A DNA stretch of 64,000 nt from Clusia tigrina (lineage: Eukaryota > Arthropoda > Insecta > Diptera > Clusiidae): assembly GCA_920105625.2 (NCBI GenBank), contig OV050030.1, forward strand, positions 429,752,240 through 429,816,239. The letters are read 5' to 3'. The position numbers were made by a program, and so were the translations under genes. Below the pieces are notes generated by a model, which saw nothing but the letters and a program-made list of their open reading frames with translations, had not been told where the DNA came from and did not search any database. Positions 1-12,102 of the stretch are shown in pieces; the stretch's first letter is position 1, and every line of letters begins with the position of its first letter.

Positions 1-216
1 AAAGCTCTTTGTAGTTTCTCAGTTGGTGACTCGATCGCACTTTCCGCTACCAGAATAGCCGTATCGTCCGGGAATGTAGCTACAACGGTTCCTGCCATTT
101 GAGGTACGAGCAAGAACAAGATAGGTCCAAGGACACTTCTTTCCGGAACTCCAGAGAATTTCCTCGTACTCGGAGTATTCATTTCCGTAACACGAAAAAT
201 TCTGTTTTCAAAGTAA
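1..216 (-). mobile_element. Jockey-type non-LTR retrotransposon reverse transcriptase fragment
   Basis: The minus strand reads about 70 codons without a stop. They contain the reverse transcriptase motif order GVPxxSVLGPILFLL followed by a degraded catalytic box: ATFPDDTAILV where the family has FADD or YADD. The stretch between these two motifs is much shorter than in intact elements, so an internal deletion is likely. The fragment continues past the left edge of the window. The motif set is typical of the Jockey/I group of insect LINEs. The altered catalytic box and the deletion indicate a dead copy. Confidence 0.75.
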
Positions 217-1720
217 GATTCTATGATCGTATGTAGGTGGTGCGGAAGAACCCATCTTAGCTCACACTTCAAGCCATCGTGCATCATTCAAATGAATGCA
301 GAAAAACTGTTGACATCGCAGCTACTGCAAAGAGAATTTATTTAATGAATGCTTCGTATATTAAAGCACCTTTTTTATTGTGCTCTTATTTAATTATTCA
401 TTTCGTATCAGGGTGCACTCATGCAGAACAGCTTGTGCTTCCATTATTGCCCCTGCTCTGTTAGCGTAACTATACTTATTGGCCTACAAATGGCGCATTA
501 CGGAGGACAGATGGAAGAGTTAGAGACATATACAAAGATAAAAGATGCTACTAATAAGCAGTTTAAAGCATAAGACAAGTGCTCTAGGGCGGAGGCGAAG
601 GTAAGCCCATACACTGGTATAAAGTGAACGACTTCTGCTGCAGTGGGTGCAGTGCCGCAAAGCTTCCCAAAATAAAATACGAATATAAGTTAATCAATTG
701 AGATAAATTAGGAATGGGTCAGTGAAGTCCCACACAGAGCAAATGTTTGGAGCATTATATTATTGAAAAATTCCAACTTAAAACGAAGGTACCGACAAAT
801 TTGACCACTCGTCCGCAAATCGTATACTTTAAGGACCCCGGAACAGTAACACGAAGCTGTCACCAGATCCGGGCAAATTGCGAAGCATTATGCAATTTAA
901 ACAGCTGTGCTAACGCCACCAGTTTGCCCGCTCCACCTGCATTATTTTGCAGCTGTCTCCACAAATCTCAGCAACAATAATAAACATCCACTAATTCGCC
1001 ATAAGCAGACACCCCTGCTTTGTTCCCTTCCCCTTCTGTGCTCCGTCCCGCCCCTCAGTAACACAATTACAATAAAAAGATTTTACAGCAGCTGCTAAAA
1101 TAATACAAAGAGCGGGAATTGCACGATTCTCAACATATCCACATATACTGTCCACCTCATGGTTAAGGGAAATATCCCCATAAAGATTAAATTCTCACAA
1201 TTTATTGTTGGTAATTTGGTGTTGTTGGCGAAATTAGTACATAATTATACCAATTCGCACAGAAATAGAAATGGATTGAACCGTTTACTGGCGCCTCGTA
1301 CAAGTGTGCGTTTTATCTTGAACGATATCGTAGCAGTTTCGATAAATTGCAAATCAAAGTTTACTTCACGATTATTCCGCGACTTTTGTGGAAAGCACTT
1401 CTTCAAAGTTGAAGTGGTATTTCATTTGGATGTCCGAACTGCTCCACTGAAAACGTGCGCGGAGTACTCGGTTAGAACCGTAACAAGCTTCGGTTGTGTA
1501 TTGGAAAATTTCATATTCAACAAAGGAACAGGATCATCGTCAACACAATCCTGAGCTGAAATGGGTGTACGTATTACTTTGATTTAAGATTTATAAAAGG
1601 AAGGAAGATGATTTTTTAAAATATTCAAAAATTATATTTCTATATATGTATATAGTCTTAAATTAATTAATGTGAAAGGTTGAGGCAACAGAAATCATGG
1701 GAAGAAGTCAATAATAGAAT
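217..1720. other. Unassigned DNA, no supported gene
   Basis: No recognised gene. One 131-codon plus-strand frame (1159-1554) is open and has a mildly coding-like composition, but it matches nothing I know and has no convincing context. It could be a piece of a transposon. The remainder has frequent stops on both strands. Confidence 0.4.
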
Positions 1721-1764
1721 GATATTCTAGATATATATAGTACACGAAAATCACACCCATAAAC

Positions 1765-2010
1765 TGGAGATATATTATAAAATAAATATATGGAGAGTTT
1801 TCTATGTTACTACAGTTTTAAGTAAGGGAATAGGTAGAAGAAGGAAGATATATTATAAATAAGGAGAGATTTATAGGGAACTACAGTTTAAAGTAAGTGG
1901 ATTATATATTATAAATAAGGAGAGATTTCTATGGTACTACAGTTTAAAGTAAGGGGATTATATATTATAAATAACGAGAGATTTCTATGCTACTACAGTT
2001 TTAAGTAACT
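1765..2010. repeat. Degenerate tandem repeat, unit about 60 bp, four copies
   Basis: The block 'GATATATTATAAATAAGGAG' followed by 'AGATTTCTATG', 'TACTACAGTTT' and 'AAAGTAAG' recurs four times in a row with small changes. The last two copies are the most alike. It looks like a local minisatellite with no coding content. Confidence 0.7.
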
Positions 2011-3487
2011 TTCTTTGACTGAAAATAAATTAAATAAATAATAAATGAAGAACTTCAACAAAATCCCGAGCATAAGAGGACCCCTCATCTAAACACATCT
2101 GGTAACGACTATAAAGTGCGACGAATTTCCCGAGTAGTTGTTTTTCCTGTCATATACTAATCCATGACATGACTTAACGCGCATTGTTCAGCCGAGTATG
2201 ATTGAATATTTCCGGGCAATGATTCTAATATTGGCAAACTCAGAATCCTCTGACAGACGCTGGTTGAATTTGCAATTCTAGATGGTGAACTGTACCCTTA
2301 GTTTACTCGTCTCTATAGTCCTCTTTACTCTACATCTGAGCCACATGCCGTTTTAATCTCAGAATAACAATGTACTCGCATTCGTTTACCAACATCACCT
2401 TTTTGTATAGGAAATTGAAGACTACCTTTTGCGTCTCTGATAAGACTCCTTCTTGATAGTTAAAATTTTTGTTTATTTGGAATACGAAGGCGTATTTCTG
2501 TGATTTGCTATGAAGACATGTTTATGACGAAACTTTTATGAAACATACAAATGCGATCATCAGTGGCGAGAAAACAAAAACAAAAAGAAGCCCTGTATAA
2601 AGTGGTTGCAGTCCATGCCGCGTTCTCAATTTCTTGATGTAAACTTTAATTCCCCTCAATATGTTGTTTACCGCTCTCGCTTAACACTCATTCGCTTCTA
2701 GGTTCTTCTCTGTAATGCTGTCCGATGGGCTGAGTAGCTTGTGTTATGGCAATATTATGAAAGTTCGCAGAGATCCGATCCTCTCAATTGCTTTGGGGAC
2801 AAATCACCCTCAAATTCAGTGGTGCTATTACCAGTTTCATTTGCTGTTTCGGGAAATTTGCAATATTCATGTTTCGACAGTGAAAAACCTATTGAACACG
2901 AAATTGGTCTATTAGGAGTCCTAGACACGTTTATACTGCATAAAATGGTTGTATGTGGGAGTACTGCCAGCCTAGCCAAGTCATACTTTGAAGGACTTCA
3001 TTAACTTAATTTATTGTTATTATAGTCATACCTTGTAGTCATATTATTGTTATTGTTGTTGTCGTCGTGTTATTGCCCATCATTGAGTATTGTGGTCTAA
3101 TCAAGCACTTTCGAGCAAATAGCCAGTGCATATATCTGCAGTTGTTGGCTCGTACATGAAAGGCGCCGGCACCATTATTGCGGGGACTTGCATGGAATCA
3201 CGGACACAGTCAATTTGGATACGCGTGCACGGACAACAGTTTTAATCGCTGTTTTATATAGAACACAGATTAGATATCAATGCCGTATATAGTTTTATGC
3301 TCGCCTATTTACGGTTATGGGCCAATTGAAGAAATTGCAGATAACTACAATATCGAAGTTATTGACATCTTTTTCGGAAAAGAAACTAGAAATGTTTTAT
3401 CGAATCTTGTTTATATTTTAGACAAATTGACCATAAATTGATTTATTTCTGCTTAGTGACCGAACCTGATCAATTTGTATTCCACAG
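2011..3487. other. Intergenic DNA upstream of ERMP1-like gene
   Basis: No confident feature. Two overlapping plus-strand frames at 2715-3004 are open but unrecognised. A short GTT/ATT trinucleotide-rich tract lies near 3015-3070. The missing first coding exon of the ERMP1-like gene should lie here or further left, because the acceptor at 3487 is preceded by an in-frame stop. I could not pick it out with confidence. Confidence 0.4.
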
Positions 3488-6400
3488 TTCAAGCCGAAAT
3501 ATCACATCAATGTCGATTTCGAGGTGCCGAAGAAGATTAACTGGTATTTTGCGCCGGTGTTTGTCGCTTTCTGGGCGATACTGTACCTGGGCACGATGAT
3601 CCAACTGGATCACATGCCTACTGCGCTCAGCATACAGGACGAAATTCAGCATCCCGACTCATTCATAGCAGAACGCGCTGAACAGACCCTTATGAATTTG
3701 GTCAGAGCGGGGCCTAGAGTGGTGGGCAGCATCGCCAACGAAGTGACAGCCGTTGAGTTTCTAAAGCAGGAGATTAGCAAAGTACAGAAGCAGGCAAGTG
3801 ACTTTTTTGAGTTTGAGGTGGATGTACAGGTGGCGTCTGGTAGTTACATCCACTGGACCATGATCAATATATATCAGGCAGTACAGAACGTGGTGGTCAA
3901 GCTGAGCGCCAAAAATTCCACAGAAGAAAACTACCTGCTGATCAACAGTCACTTTGACTCCGCGCCCGGTAGTCCTGGCGCAGGAGATGATGGCGCTATG
4001 GTCGTTATTATGCTGGAAGTAATGCGAATTATCTCGAAATCCCATGGTCCTCTAAAACATCCCATAGTATTTTTATTTAATGGCGCCGAAGAAAACCCTT
4101 TGCAGGCGTCGCATGCGTTTATCACGCAGCATAAATGGGCCAAGAACTGCAAGTAAGTTGAGTCGCCTTCGAAATCTGGTGCTGGGAATCACATTCACAT
4201 ACAATCTGGTGCGTATTTTAGAGCTTTAATTAATTTGGATGCGGCTAGTAACGGTGGACGTGAAGGCCTATTTCAATCAGGACCCAAGCATTCCTGGTTA
4301 ATGAGGTATTATCGCAAAGTACCCCATCCATTTGCAAGTACGATGGCAGAGGAGATCTTTCAAGCGAATCTTATACCATCTGATACGGACTTTCGAATTT
4401 TCCGTGACTACGGTGGTGTGCCTGGTAAGCTAGTCTCTTCTACCACGATGATATCTTAATGTGATGATACCCTTATTTCCGCTAACTTTAGGACTAGACA
4501 TGGCTTACATGTTCAGGGGATACGTCTATCACACAGAATTCGACCGTGTAAGCGTATTTCCCAGAAGTTCTTTACAAAATACTGGAGACAATGTGCTCAT
4601 TCTGTCAAAAGGAATTGCGAATGCCGAAGAAATGCAAAATACATCAGTGAGTGTCTGATCTGTCTTCAGATTTTATATTTCCTTGGAATTTTGGAATTTT
4701 TCCACCTCTCACCCTCTCCTCTCATTTGGCACAGTTGCATGCGGAAGGAGATGTTATATTTTATGACTACCTTGGCTGGTTCATGATATTCTATACCCAA
4801 TCAACTGGCATCATTATAAACGTAGTTGTTTGCGTCGCAGCCTTGGCGTCCATTGGGGTATCCCTCTACTTCATGTCAGCGCGATCCGGACTCACAATGG
4901 TTGAAGTGATTTACCGCTACGGCGTTTCATTTGTCATCCAACTCGCCTCATTGGCCTTGGGTGCAGGATTGACTCTGCTGGTTGCGCTGTTTATGGATGG
5001 GGTTGGAAGGTCGATGACCTGGTTTTCCCAAACTTGGCTGATTTTGGGCCTCTTCTTCTGTCCCATGTTCTTTGGAATGGGCATTTTACCAGCGCTGTAC
5101 CTGGAGAAAACCAAAAATGTATGGCCTGTTTTTCAATCGAGTGCCGGATCAGTTTGTGACAGTTTTATTGATATTACAGGATGCTCTGAGTTTAGGATTT
5201 CGTATACAACTCTTCATGCACTCTCACTGTCTTTGTCTGATTATGCTGACCATAATCGTAACCTCGATCGGTATACGCTCGGCATATTTGTTCATGATGG
5301 CCGTTCTCTTTGACGTGCTGGCTTTGATCATCAATTTAGTTACGAAATGGCATCGAAAAGGTGAGTGATGGGTTAAATATATTATGTTGATTGAAATGCG
5401 CTCGAATTTCGCAAATGGGACTTCAGTTTTTACAAATCATTGTAAGATATGCTGGAGGTGCCAAATGGTCTTAGAACAAGTTACAAAAAATCTAAAATAA
5501 TGAGGTCATTGACCCAAAAATACTTATACTACTACTTTCAGCCTATTGGTTTGCTATCACAGTCATGATATGCCAAGTACTTCCGTTCCTGTACTATACT
5601 TCCATTGCCCAAATAATTTACATGGTGCTGATTTCCATGAGCGGTCGGACAGGTCCCAATTCTAATCCCGAGTTCACTATGGCGGCCTTAGCAATTTTAA
5701 TGTCCACCATGATTGGCGGGTTTCTCGTTAGTAGTACCGAATGTGTTATTGATCTTAAGAATGTTTCATTTTAACTTGACTTGCACGCAGATGCCGCTCT
5801 TCACGTTCTTCCGAAAGACGAGAACAATCATGCTTTGCTTCTTGGGGATTACGCTGCTCTTCATTATCATAGCCGTAACTCCAGCTGGAATTCCGTATAA
5901 TGCTAAATCTTCGCCTCAACGTCACGTACTACTGGTGAAACCACTTGCATTCGATCCCTTTACATGAAGTAATCCTATTCCATCTTTCAGCACGCCCGCC
6001 GCATCCTGCACAATGCCGACAATACCAATAGAATCGACGAGGCTGGTATTTACATTCTCCCACAAGATCGGAGAGGCCAAAATACCGATGACGGTAAGTC
6101 CATAGTAGAGCATGCACGAACCCACCCAGTTTCTGAATAAAAATAATTATTGTAGAATTTTCGAGAGCCTTTGGTGAGAAACGGGAATTGCGCCAGTACT
6201 GCGAGAAGGAAATGTTTTGTGCCATGCCACTTTTGAATCACCGCTGGAACAAGGGCAGGTTGGTGTACAAACGATTTGGAGAGTATTTCCTTCTTCTTAA
6301 TCCAAATAAATCAATACTTATGTCGCAGAGATCATAGTTACTGGATTCCTATTGACGAGAATCCCATTTTTCCATGCGAAAAGCCTCAACTCACTTTGAA

Positions 6401-6853
6401 ATCCAAATTGGAATCCGAATTCGATTCCGGAACGCAAATACACTTTAATTTTGAACTCACCGGTCCAGATCACATGACTATATTCATTGGACCCAAAAAG
6501 GGAGCCAAAATTTTAAATTGGTCTTTCAACGACACTATGCTACGGGAAAATTGGACGCCTCCCTACTTCATATATGTTTCATATGGCAGGGATAATACAC
6601 CATTCGAATTCACCATCCACTTGGAGGTAAAGCGGATGTGTACCAACAGGAATACTTTAAACATTATTTTCATAAAATTTTTCGCCAGAAAACCAAGGAC
6701 TTTAGAAGCCCCAGTTTAGAAATCGGCATTGGTGGCCACTGGATTCATCACAAAAAGACCCGCACGAAACTTCACGAACGATTTGTGCAAAGTCTACCGG
6801 ACTACGTCAGTACCATCGATTGGATCGCCTCGTACGAGGCTTGGATATATTGA
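3488..6853 (+). CDS. Endoplasmic reticulum metallopeptidase 1-like (ERMP1 family, peptidase M28), first exon missing
   Basis: ERMP1 proteins are multi-pass ER membrane zinc aminopeptidase-like proteins. Eleven exons join in phase: 3488-4152, 4222-4424, 4492-4646, 4735-5118, 5180-5360, 5542-5726, 5791-5925, 5991-6093, 6156-6258, 6329-6626 and 6689-6853, giving about 858 residues plus an unseen N-terminal exon. A membrane segment starts near residue 18. The M28 metal ligands are all present: NSHFDS (His near residue 155), GAGDDGA, FNGAEE, INLDAA and YHTEFD. About six hydrophobic segments follow, then a lumenal C-terminal region containing SPQRH. Length and order match the family (human about 904 aa). 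AATAAA lies at 6984. The 5119-5179 intron (61 nt) could be mistaken for a frameshift. Drosophila has several tandem ERMP1-like genes, and a dead copy lies downstream here. All catalytic ligands are intact, so the gene is probably active, provided a start exon exists. Confidence 0.88.
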
Positions 6854-7287
6854 ACTATCAGATCTGGAAGTAGGTACTTTCTTTGTGCTCTCCAGAACTC
6901 GAAAATATCGCTGCTTTAGTGATAGCATCTCTTTACTCATGTTTCCTTTTAAGTTGTCGATTTTATGTGTTAAAATTATGTAAAATAAAAATATCGGATG
7001 TCAAGAACTGATATTCATTGATCTAATTGAATCTAAATTAGTATATAGATTAATTAATATATAGAATAAAATAAAGAAACACCAACTTCGCATCATCCAA
7101 ATAAGAGTTGAAATCAGTGTCATAGCAATCCCTTAATGCGGATGGAAACAAGTATATTGCAAGTAGCTACAAGGGTGGGTCAATAAATGCCTCAAATCCA
7201 ACATTTTGCTTGTCAGGAAGCATCTTTCAAATGATCGCACCCTGATTTTCTGACTGATTTGTCAAATAGTTTGGTTGTCACAGCCAT

Positions 7288-7790
7288 TTGAAGCAGATGC
7301 ATGCAAGCATTTTCAAAAACATGGAAAGAAGTGAATTTCGTTTGAAAAAACCATTACGCAAACAAAACAAAAGTTTGAAAATATTGTGGGGGGCTCTTCA
7401 CCATCGATTGGAACCATCCACCACTGGTTTACTCAATTTCGGTGTGGTTAGCACAATTGAGGTCACCACACTAAAAGTTGTCGATCCACGCTATGATACA
7501 GGAAAGGGAGCCTCATCGCCGAATATGATTGCTGGTATCATGGAGGTTCTGCCACTTCGTGTCAACATTTCAGGTATCGCAACATAAGTGGCCAAATAAC
7601 AAAGTATTATTGAACCAAAAATGATTTATTTGAAATGTGTTTTTCCGTTTAGTTTTTGGCAGGGCTCTGATAAACATAGAGTTTGTTGGCAGCGAACACC
7701 GCGATTGTTTTCCAGTCAGGACCGAATCATGCCTGGTTGATTAAACAGAGCGTAAACGGGCAGGTGGAAGGTTTCATATCAGTAAAATAT
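7288..7790 (+). pseudogene. Decayed ERMP1-like duplicate
   Basis: Two pieces of a second ERMP1-family copy lie downstream of the intact gene in the same orientation. The first ends in a reading (near 7480-7560) that lines up with the zinc-binding segment: DPRYDTGKG and MIAGIMEVL where the active gene has NSHFDSAPG and MVVIMLEVM, with the metal-binding His replaced by Arg. The second piece (about 7665-7770) begins at a conserved splice acceptor. It encodes versions of ALINLDAAxxGG and FQSGPKHSWL (here FQSGPNHAWLIK), split by a frameshift. The later exons were not found. Lost ligand, frameshift and missing exons indicate a pseudogene from tandem duplication. An alternative is that the first piece is a chance resemblance; the second is firm. 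Confidence 0.7.
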
Positions 7791-8412
7791 ATAAGTTCCC
7801 TATCAAATGCGGAACGCCACTTATCACGCTTGAAACAGCTTTTAATAAAATAATAAAATGTAATTAGTAAGAACACCACTTGATGTGTGCATGACTCTAT
7901 ACAATCACCGTTGGTACCAGATGCGCCTGCACCTGAAGTGCTTGCGAACCACTCGAACTGTCAGATCTCCTCTCCTAAAACAGCTCAGCAAAACGGCGGC
8001 TTCTTCTGCAGGATGATTTTACTTTAAAACACAGCCCCTAAATAACATTGTTGAGCTACCTCTAACAAGAGTAAGATTAGCCGATTGGTCATTCCTCCTG
8101 CAAACTGTGAGTACCATGCAACTATACCACACTATGATGCTGACAACACTTCACTGATCTAAAGATTTTACAACCCGCCTTCGCACTTAGTAGAGCCGTT
8201 TTTATTAGTTCTAAATATGTCATCAGTACATTTGGGCAATAATTCATCGGTGCTTTCCCGAACAACACACACGTCCAGGAGTTGCCCACCTTGTATGAAA
8301 GATACATATTCTAAAGTATATCAGCTGTTTAATTTAAAAATATGTTGCAATTCCAACCATATAATATATATTTATGTGAATAGAATCTTATGAAAATCCT
8401 ATACCTATTACG
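7791..8412. other. Intergenic DNA
   Basis: No supported gene. A 61-codon minus-strand frame at 8122-8307 has coding-like composition but no recognisable motif. It may be transposon debris or part of the TRAPPC2L 3' untranslated region. Confidence 0.4.
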
Positions 8413-9124
8413 CTATGCGTGTCCACTCATAATCTTTTGAACTGACCGATCAAATTTTCTAAAATAAATAAGTGTTTAAAAAGTTTGCAGAAATACTGAA
8501 ACTACTTACTTGGACGTTATAGCCTCCCCGGGCGAATAGAAAGGATCGCAGATTGCATCCGTATATAACATGTGCAAATTTCGGAACATCTTCAATTCAA
8601 TTGAAAATCAAAAATATAGCAAAATGGTTTCGTGCTACATTAAAAAATACTTACCGCACGCACTTCATTTTCCCGGAGTGCTATATTAGCAGAGTCTACT
8701 ACAACAATAATCTTAATTTTGGTGTTCGTCACAAAGCCGTAGCTAGAACCGGAGAAAAGTACATGGAATACATTAATATAGAATTCCATTTGGAACTATC
8801 AACGCCATAAATTACATTTTGTGTGTTTCTGTAGAGTAGAGCAGGCCCAAATATAGCTCTTTTGATTCTGGAGTACCTTTGGACAAAGGATGACACTTCT
8901 CCTCGACCACATCTAAGGCTGCATGTACTCTATACTGCAACTCGAGCTCCTTATCCATATCCACTGTGGCAAGATACAACGGAGCATTCTGCAATGTAGA
9001 TAATTCCACTCACCAAGGTATTAATACTGCACCAAAAGTAGCCTACATGACGTCAGGATCTGGAATTTTATACTTCCGGTAAAATACTCACATCCTTTCC
9101 AATAATTGCAACACAGATAGCCAT
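8413..9124 (-). CDS. Trappc2l: TRAPP complex subunit 2-like (TRAPPC2L)
   Basis: Small longin-fold subunit of the TRAPP complexes, which act as Rab exchange factors in ER-Golgi and endosomal transport. Five short exons on the minus strand join in phase: 9092-9124, 8816-8988, 8655-8742, 8510-8589 and 8413-8458, giving 139 residues against 140 in human. Recognised segments are MAICVAIIGKD at the N-terminus, the YRVHAALDVVEEK region, KELYLGLLYSTETHK, IYGFVTNTKIKIIVVVDS, the NEVRAMFRNLH region, CDPFYSPGE and a final KFDRSVQKIM. All donors begin with GT (GTGAGT, GTAATT, GTAAGT, GTAAGT). The acceptor of exon 4 (ATTGAAG) has a weak pyrimidine tract. No single exon is long enough to stand out as an open frame, so this gene is easy to miss. 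The start is the only Met before the family N-terminus. Confidence 0.93.
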
Positions 9125-9194
9125 TTCTACCCAATAAAAAAAATGCCAGGGTAACTTTGGAAAATGCAATTCGCATTTAATAATAAACAATCCC

Positions 9195-9350
9195 AAACAG
9201 TGTTGCCACGATTTGAGACTCAAAATTTTGAGTGTAGGAAACCATGAACACTTACTCAGATAGTGTTGCCACAATTTGCGTTTAGAAAATCATGAACACG
9301 TACTCAGACAGTGCTGCCACAATTTGACTTTAGGAAACTATGAACTCGTA
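9195..9350. repeat. Three-copy tandem repeat, unit about 57 bp
   Basis: The block CAGTGTTGCCACAATTTG, followed by GTTTAGGAAA, CATGAACAC and TACTCAGA, recurs three times in succession with point changes. A diverged fourth copy may lie near 9914. It starts just upstream of the TRAPPC2L start codon, so it could sit in that gene's promoter. Confidence 0.7.
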
Positions 9351-9834
9351 CTCGTATATGAAAAAGTCATTTGTCTAGTTTTAGCCTAATACGGTAGATC
9401 ATAGTGTTAATATATAGGTGGCATAGATTTGTATAGATACGCAGCTTTGCGAAACCAGCTACAAATTCAATGTAAAAGGAATTGCATTAGTCCTATAAAC
9501 GAATTACTTGTTTTTCACCAAGTAAACACTTTTACACCACTTTAACCTCATTTTATAAAAGATGGTTAATGGCAACGGTCCATACAGTCCGTCAAGTACG
9601 TCATATCGTATTTTTCAACTACCAGCTAAGTTGAAATACATATATTTCAATAAAAAGCGACCATCAGCCAAGGAATTTCTAATTTTTTTAGAAATGCCTC
9701 ACCTCGCTCTATCGCATAACGCATTTTTTTTATTGGCTCATACTATCCTTTGGTACAAATTCTTTTTGAAATTTCATCCGAGACCAGGTCTCGCTCTCGG
9801 CTCGGGCTCTCGCATTATTGTATTTGGTCTTAAA

Positions 9835-10305
9835 AGTGGTAAACAATTTATATAAAATATATTTAATAGTTAAATAGTCACACACAATGAGTCACATTCA
9901 TTCATAAAAATATCATGAACGTGGACTCGAAGTGGCGCCAGTATTTGAAAATTTAAATGGAGAACATGCCATTTTTTTAAGTCAACACCGCATACATCTA
10001 CCCACTGTTTTCGGAAACACTCAATTTTGGGAACACGGAAAAACGGTCCATTTCCTTTACCCGAGTTTTTATTTCACACCACACATTTGCTTCGCATTTT
10101 GATTATTCTGTTCATTCATTAATTTTCAAATTTTTCAAATTTTTTCACAAATATAACAATGGAAAAGTTTTATTCAATAAATCAAATATCAATTTGCAAT
10201 TGTTTGCATATTTGTTTTATTCGCATTTTTCTATACATTAAATTTTTACAGTTAATGCGGGAAAAAAATTTGTTGTTACAGTCACCAAGTAAGCAAATTC
10301 ACCTT
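9835..10305. mobile_element. hAT-like MITE (family C), left end missing
   Basis: This segment matches 21000-21279 along its right half and ends in the shared terminal sequence AAATTCACCTTG at 10305, followed by GTCGTAAC. No matching left terminus is seen, so the copy is truncated or interrupted. See the better-preserved copies at 20860-21279 and 28641-29001. Confidence 0.6.
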
Positions 10306-10372
10306 GGTCGTAACAGCTGATTGATGAAAGTGAAAGTTTTAAGTCGAAAGACAAGAGTGCTTATCACTGCGG

Positions 10373-11095
10373 CCACACGTACCAGTAACTGGCTGCCAGT
10401 TGAGAATACATATTATTTTCGAAATTTCGAAATTTTGCTGCCAGTGGCCACGGTGGCCACACGTGCCAGTGCAAGTTCATTTATAAAATATTATCGTACG
10501 GAAAGGTTCTCCCTACAGTAGCGTTTTTATAAGTTAGAACCCGTTTTGCAACTGTTTTTTTAAGGTGCGCCCATACATTTTAAATGGGGTTCATATCAGG
10601 GCTTTATGCTGGTGTGTCTATGACTATATATGCAATTATATAGGAGTTTTATTTAAACATTATTTACTTTTAATTTATTAGTTTCTTCTTTCGTACCATT
10701 TATGGTGTCTTTTTGTATGTCGCATACGAAGCACAGTTATTTTGGTATTAGTACTTTTTTAATGTTTTCAAACTATTATACACTTTTTTCTTATTTGCAG
10801 TACCAAAATGTCCAACCCTTACATTACACAAAAAAATTTGTGAAAATAATTTTTGTAGTTGGTGTTTTTGTAGCATTTTTAAATTCAAGAGTACTTTTTT
10901 ATTTCTCTCTTGTGCATCAGGGATTCAGAGTATGAATTTGACATTTACTGGCCGCATGTGTCAAAAATTTACTGTCTATGAAATCTCGTTGCCAGTAGCG
11001 CCGCCAGTAGCAAATGTGTGAGAGTTTGGCGAAAATCTTTGAAGGTATTGAGTTTTTCGAACTTGCGCTGGCGCGTGTAGCGTCGGGGTATAGCC
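10373..11095 (-). mobile_element. Tc1/mariner-related relic
   Basis: An inverted, diverged copy of 19715-20345. On the minus strand, near 10562-10612, it encodes the C-terminal transposase signature of Tc1-like elements, SPDMNPI followed by a stop and NVWAHL. The stop lies where the family has the catalytic Glu codon. The flanking arms near 10940-11095 match 19715-19880. It is clearly inactive. Confidence 0.7.
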
Positions 11096-11110
11096 TTAAT
11101 TTTGACACTT

Positions 11111-11322
11111 TATTTTGATCGTGTGCTGGTCTCTTTATGTATGATATTTCGAAAAGGCTGAAAATATTTAACTGAAACTGAGTCTTCAATTTTGTATTCT
11201 ACATATCCCTTTTTTCACTTTTCAATTCACGGACGTGTTCCGGAGTCTTAAAGAAATTCTTAATATCGGTTGAACATTTGTCTTTGATGACAGAAACTTG
11301 TTAAATCTGTAATCTTAATTTA
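11111..11322. other. Intervening unassigned DNA
   Basis: A short stretch between a Tc1 relic and the first CCCTACGTCTCC element. Nothing recognised. Confidence 0.4.
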
Positions 11323-11421
11323 CCCTACGTCTCCCTGGGCAATTTTTGATGGCATAACATCTGTTAAATTTGATTGCAATGGTTGGCAATATTTTAATGG
11401 TGGGCATTGCGATGTTATGCC
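11323..11421 (+). mobile_element. MITE family A, left-end fragment
   Basis: Begins CCCTACGTCTCC right after TTA and matches the first roughly 100 bases of the complete copy at 11586. It then breaks off into unrelated DNA at GATGTTATGCCC. Confidence 0.85.
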
Positions 11422-11585
11422 CAGAGGCAAATGGGTGGCAAAAGTGCTTAAAATTCCCTAAGGAAGGTCCGGATGGAAGGTAATATTAAAATATATGTTT
11501 TTTGTTTGTTAAAATGTCTTGTATTATAGAGCTGCATTTGGCTTAGTAGATGTGATATGTATTTCCTTTTTGCGTGTGTTACTTA

Positions 11586-12099
11586 CCCTACGTCTCCACG
11601 GGCAATTTTTGATGGCATAACATCTGTCAAATTTGATTGCAATGGTTGGCAATATTTTAATGGTGGGCATTGCGATGTTATGCCATTGTCATTTTGAAAA
11701 TGCCGTCAAGCAATCTAGTTCGCTGTGCCCACGCTTGAAAAAATTTTTATTTATACGATGAAGAGGAAAAAATAAGAAAACCGCAATTGTGGGTGAATCC
11801 TTTATTACAAAGAATGCAAATGCACAGTCTCCATTCATTTTAGCGTTTTTATTAATTTAATAGATGCGGTAAAACGAAAATGTCCGACGATGCTTCCACT
11901 GTGAGCGTCGCGAAAAAATGAAAAATGGCTGTCAAACAAACAAAATTACAACTGATTGCAACACAGCACGTTGGCAATTTATGGCATAACATATTTCATA
12001 ACATAAATTGCCAACTTGAAGCAATTTGGAGTCTCCATTGGCAATTTGCTTGAAATTGCCAATGGCATACCATCAAAAATTGCCCGTGGAGACGTAGGG
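11586..12099 (+). mobile_element. MITE family A, complete copy (PIF/Harbinger-like)
   Basis: Non-autonomous DNA element of 514 bp. The terminal inverted repeats run from CCCTACGTCTCC to GGAGACGTAGGG and extend inward through GGGCAATTTTTGATGGCAT. It is flanked by the direct triplet TTA (11583-11585 and 12100-12102). A 3-bp TWA target duplication points to the PIF/Harbinger superfamily. No transposase frame is present. Confidence 0.88.
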
Positions 12100-12102
12100 T
12101 TA

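Noticed and set aside
5072..5368. Apparent frameshift in ERMP1 near 5118-5180
   Set aside because: A 61-nt intron with GTATGG and ATTACAG ends restores the frame exactly and removes non-homologous residues.
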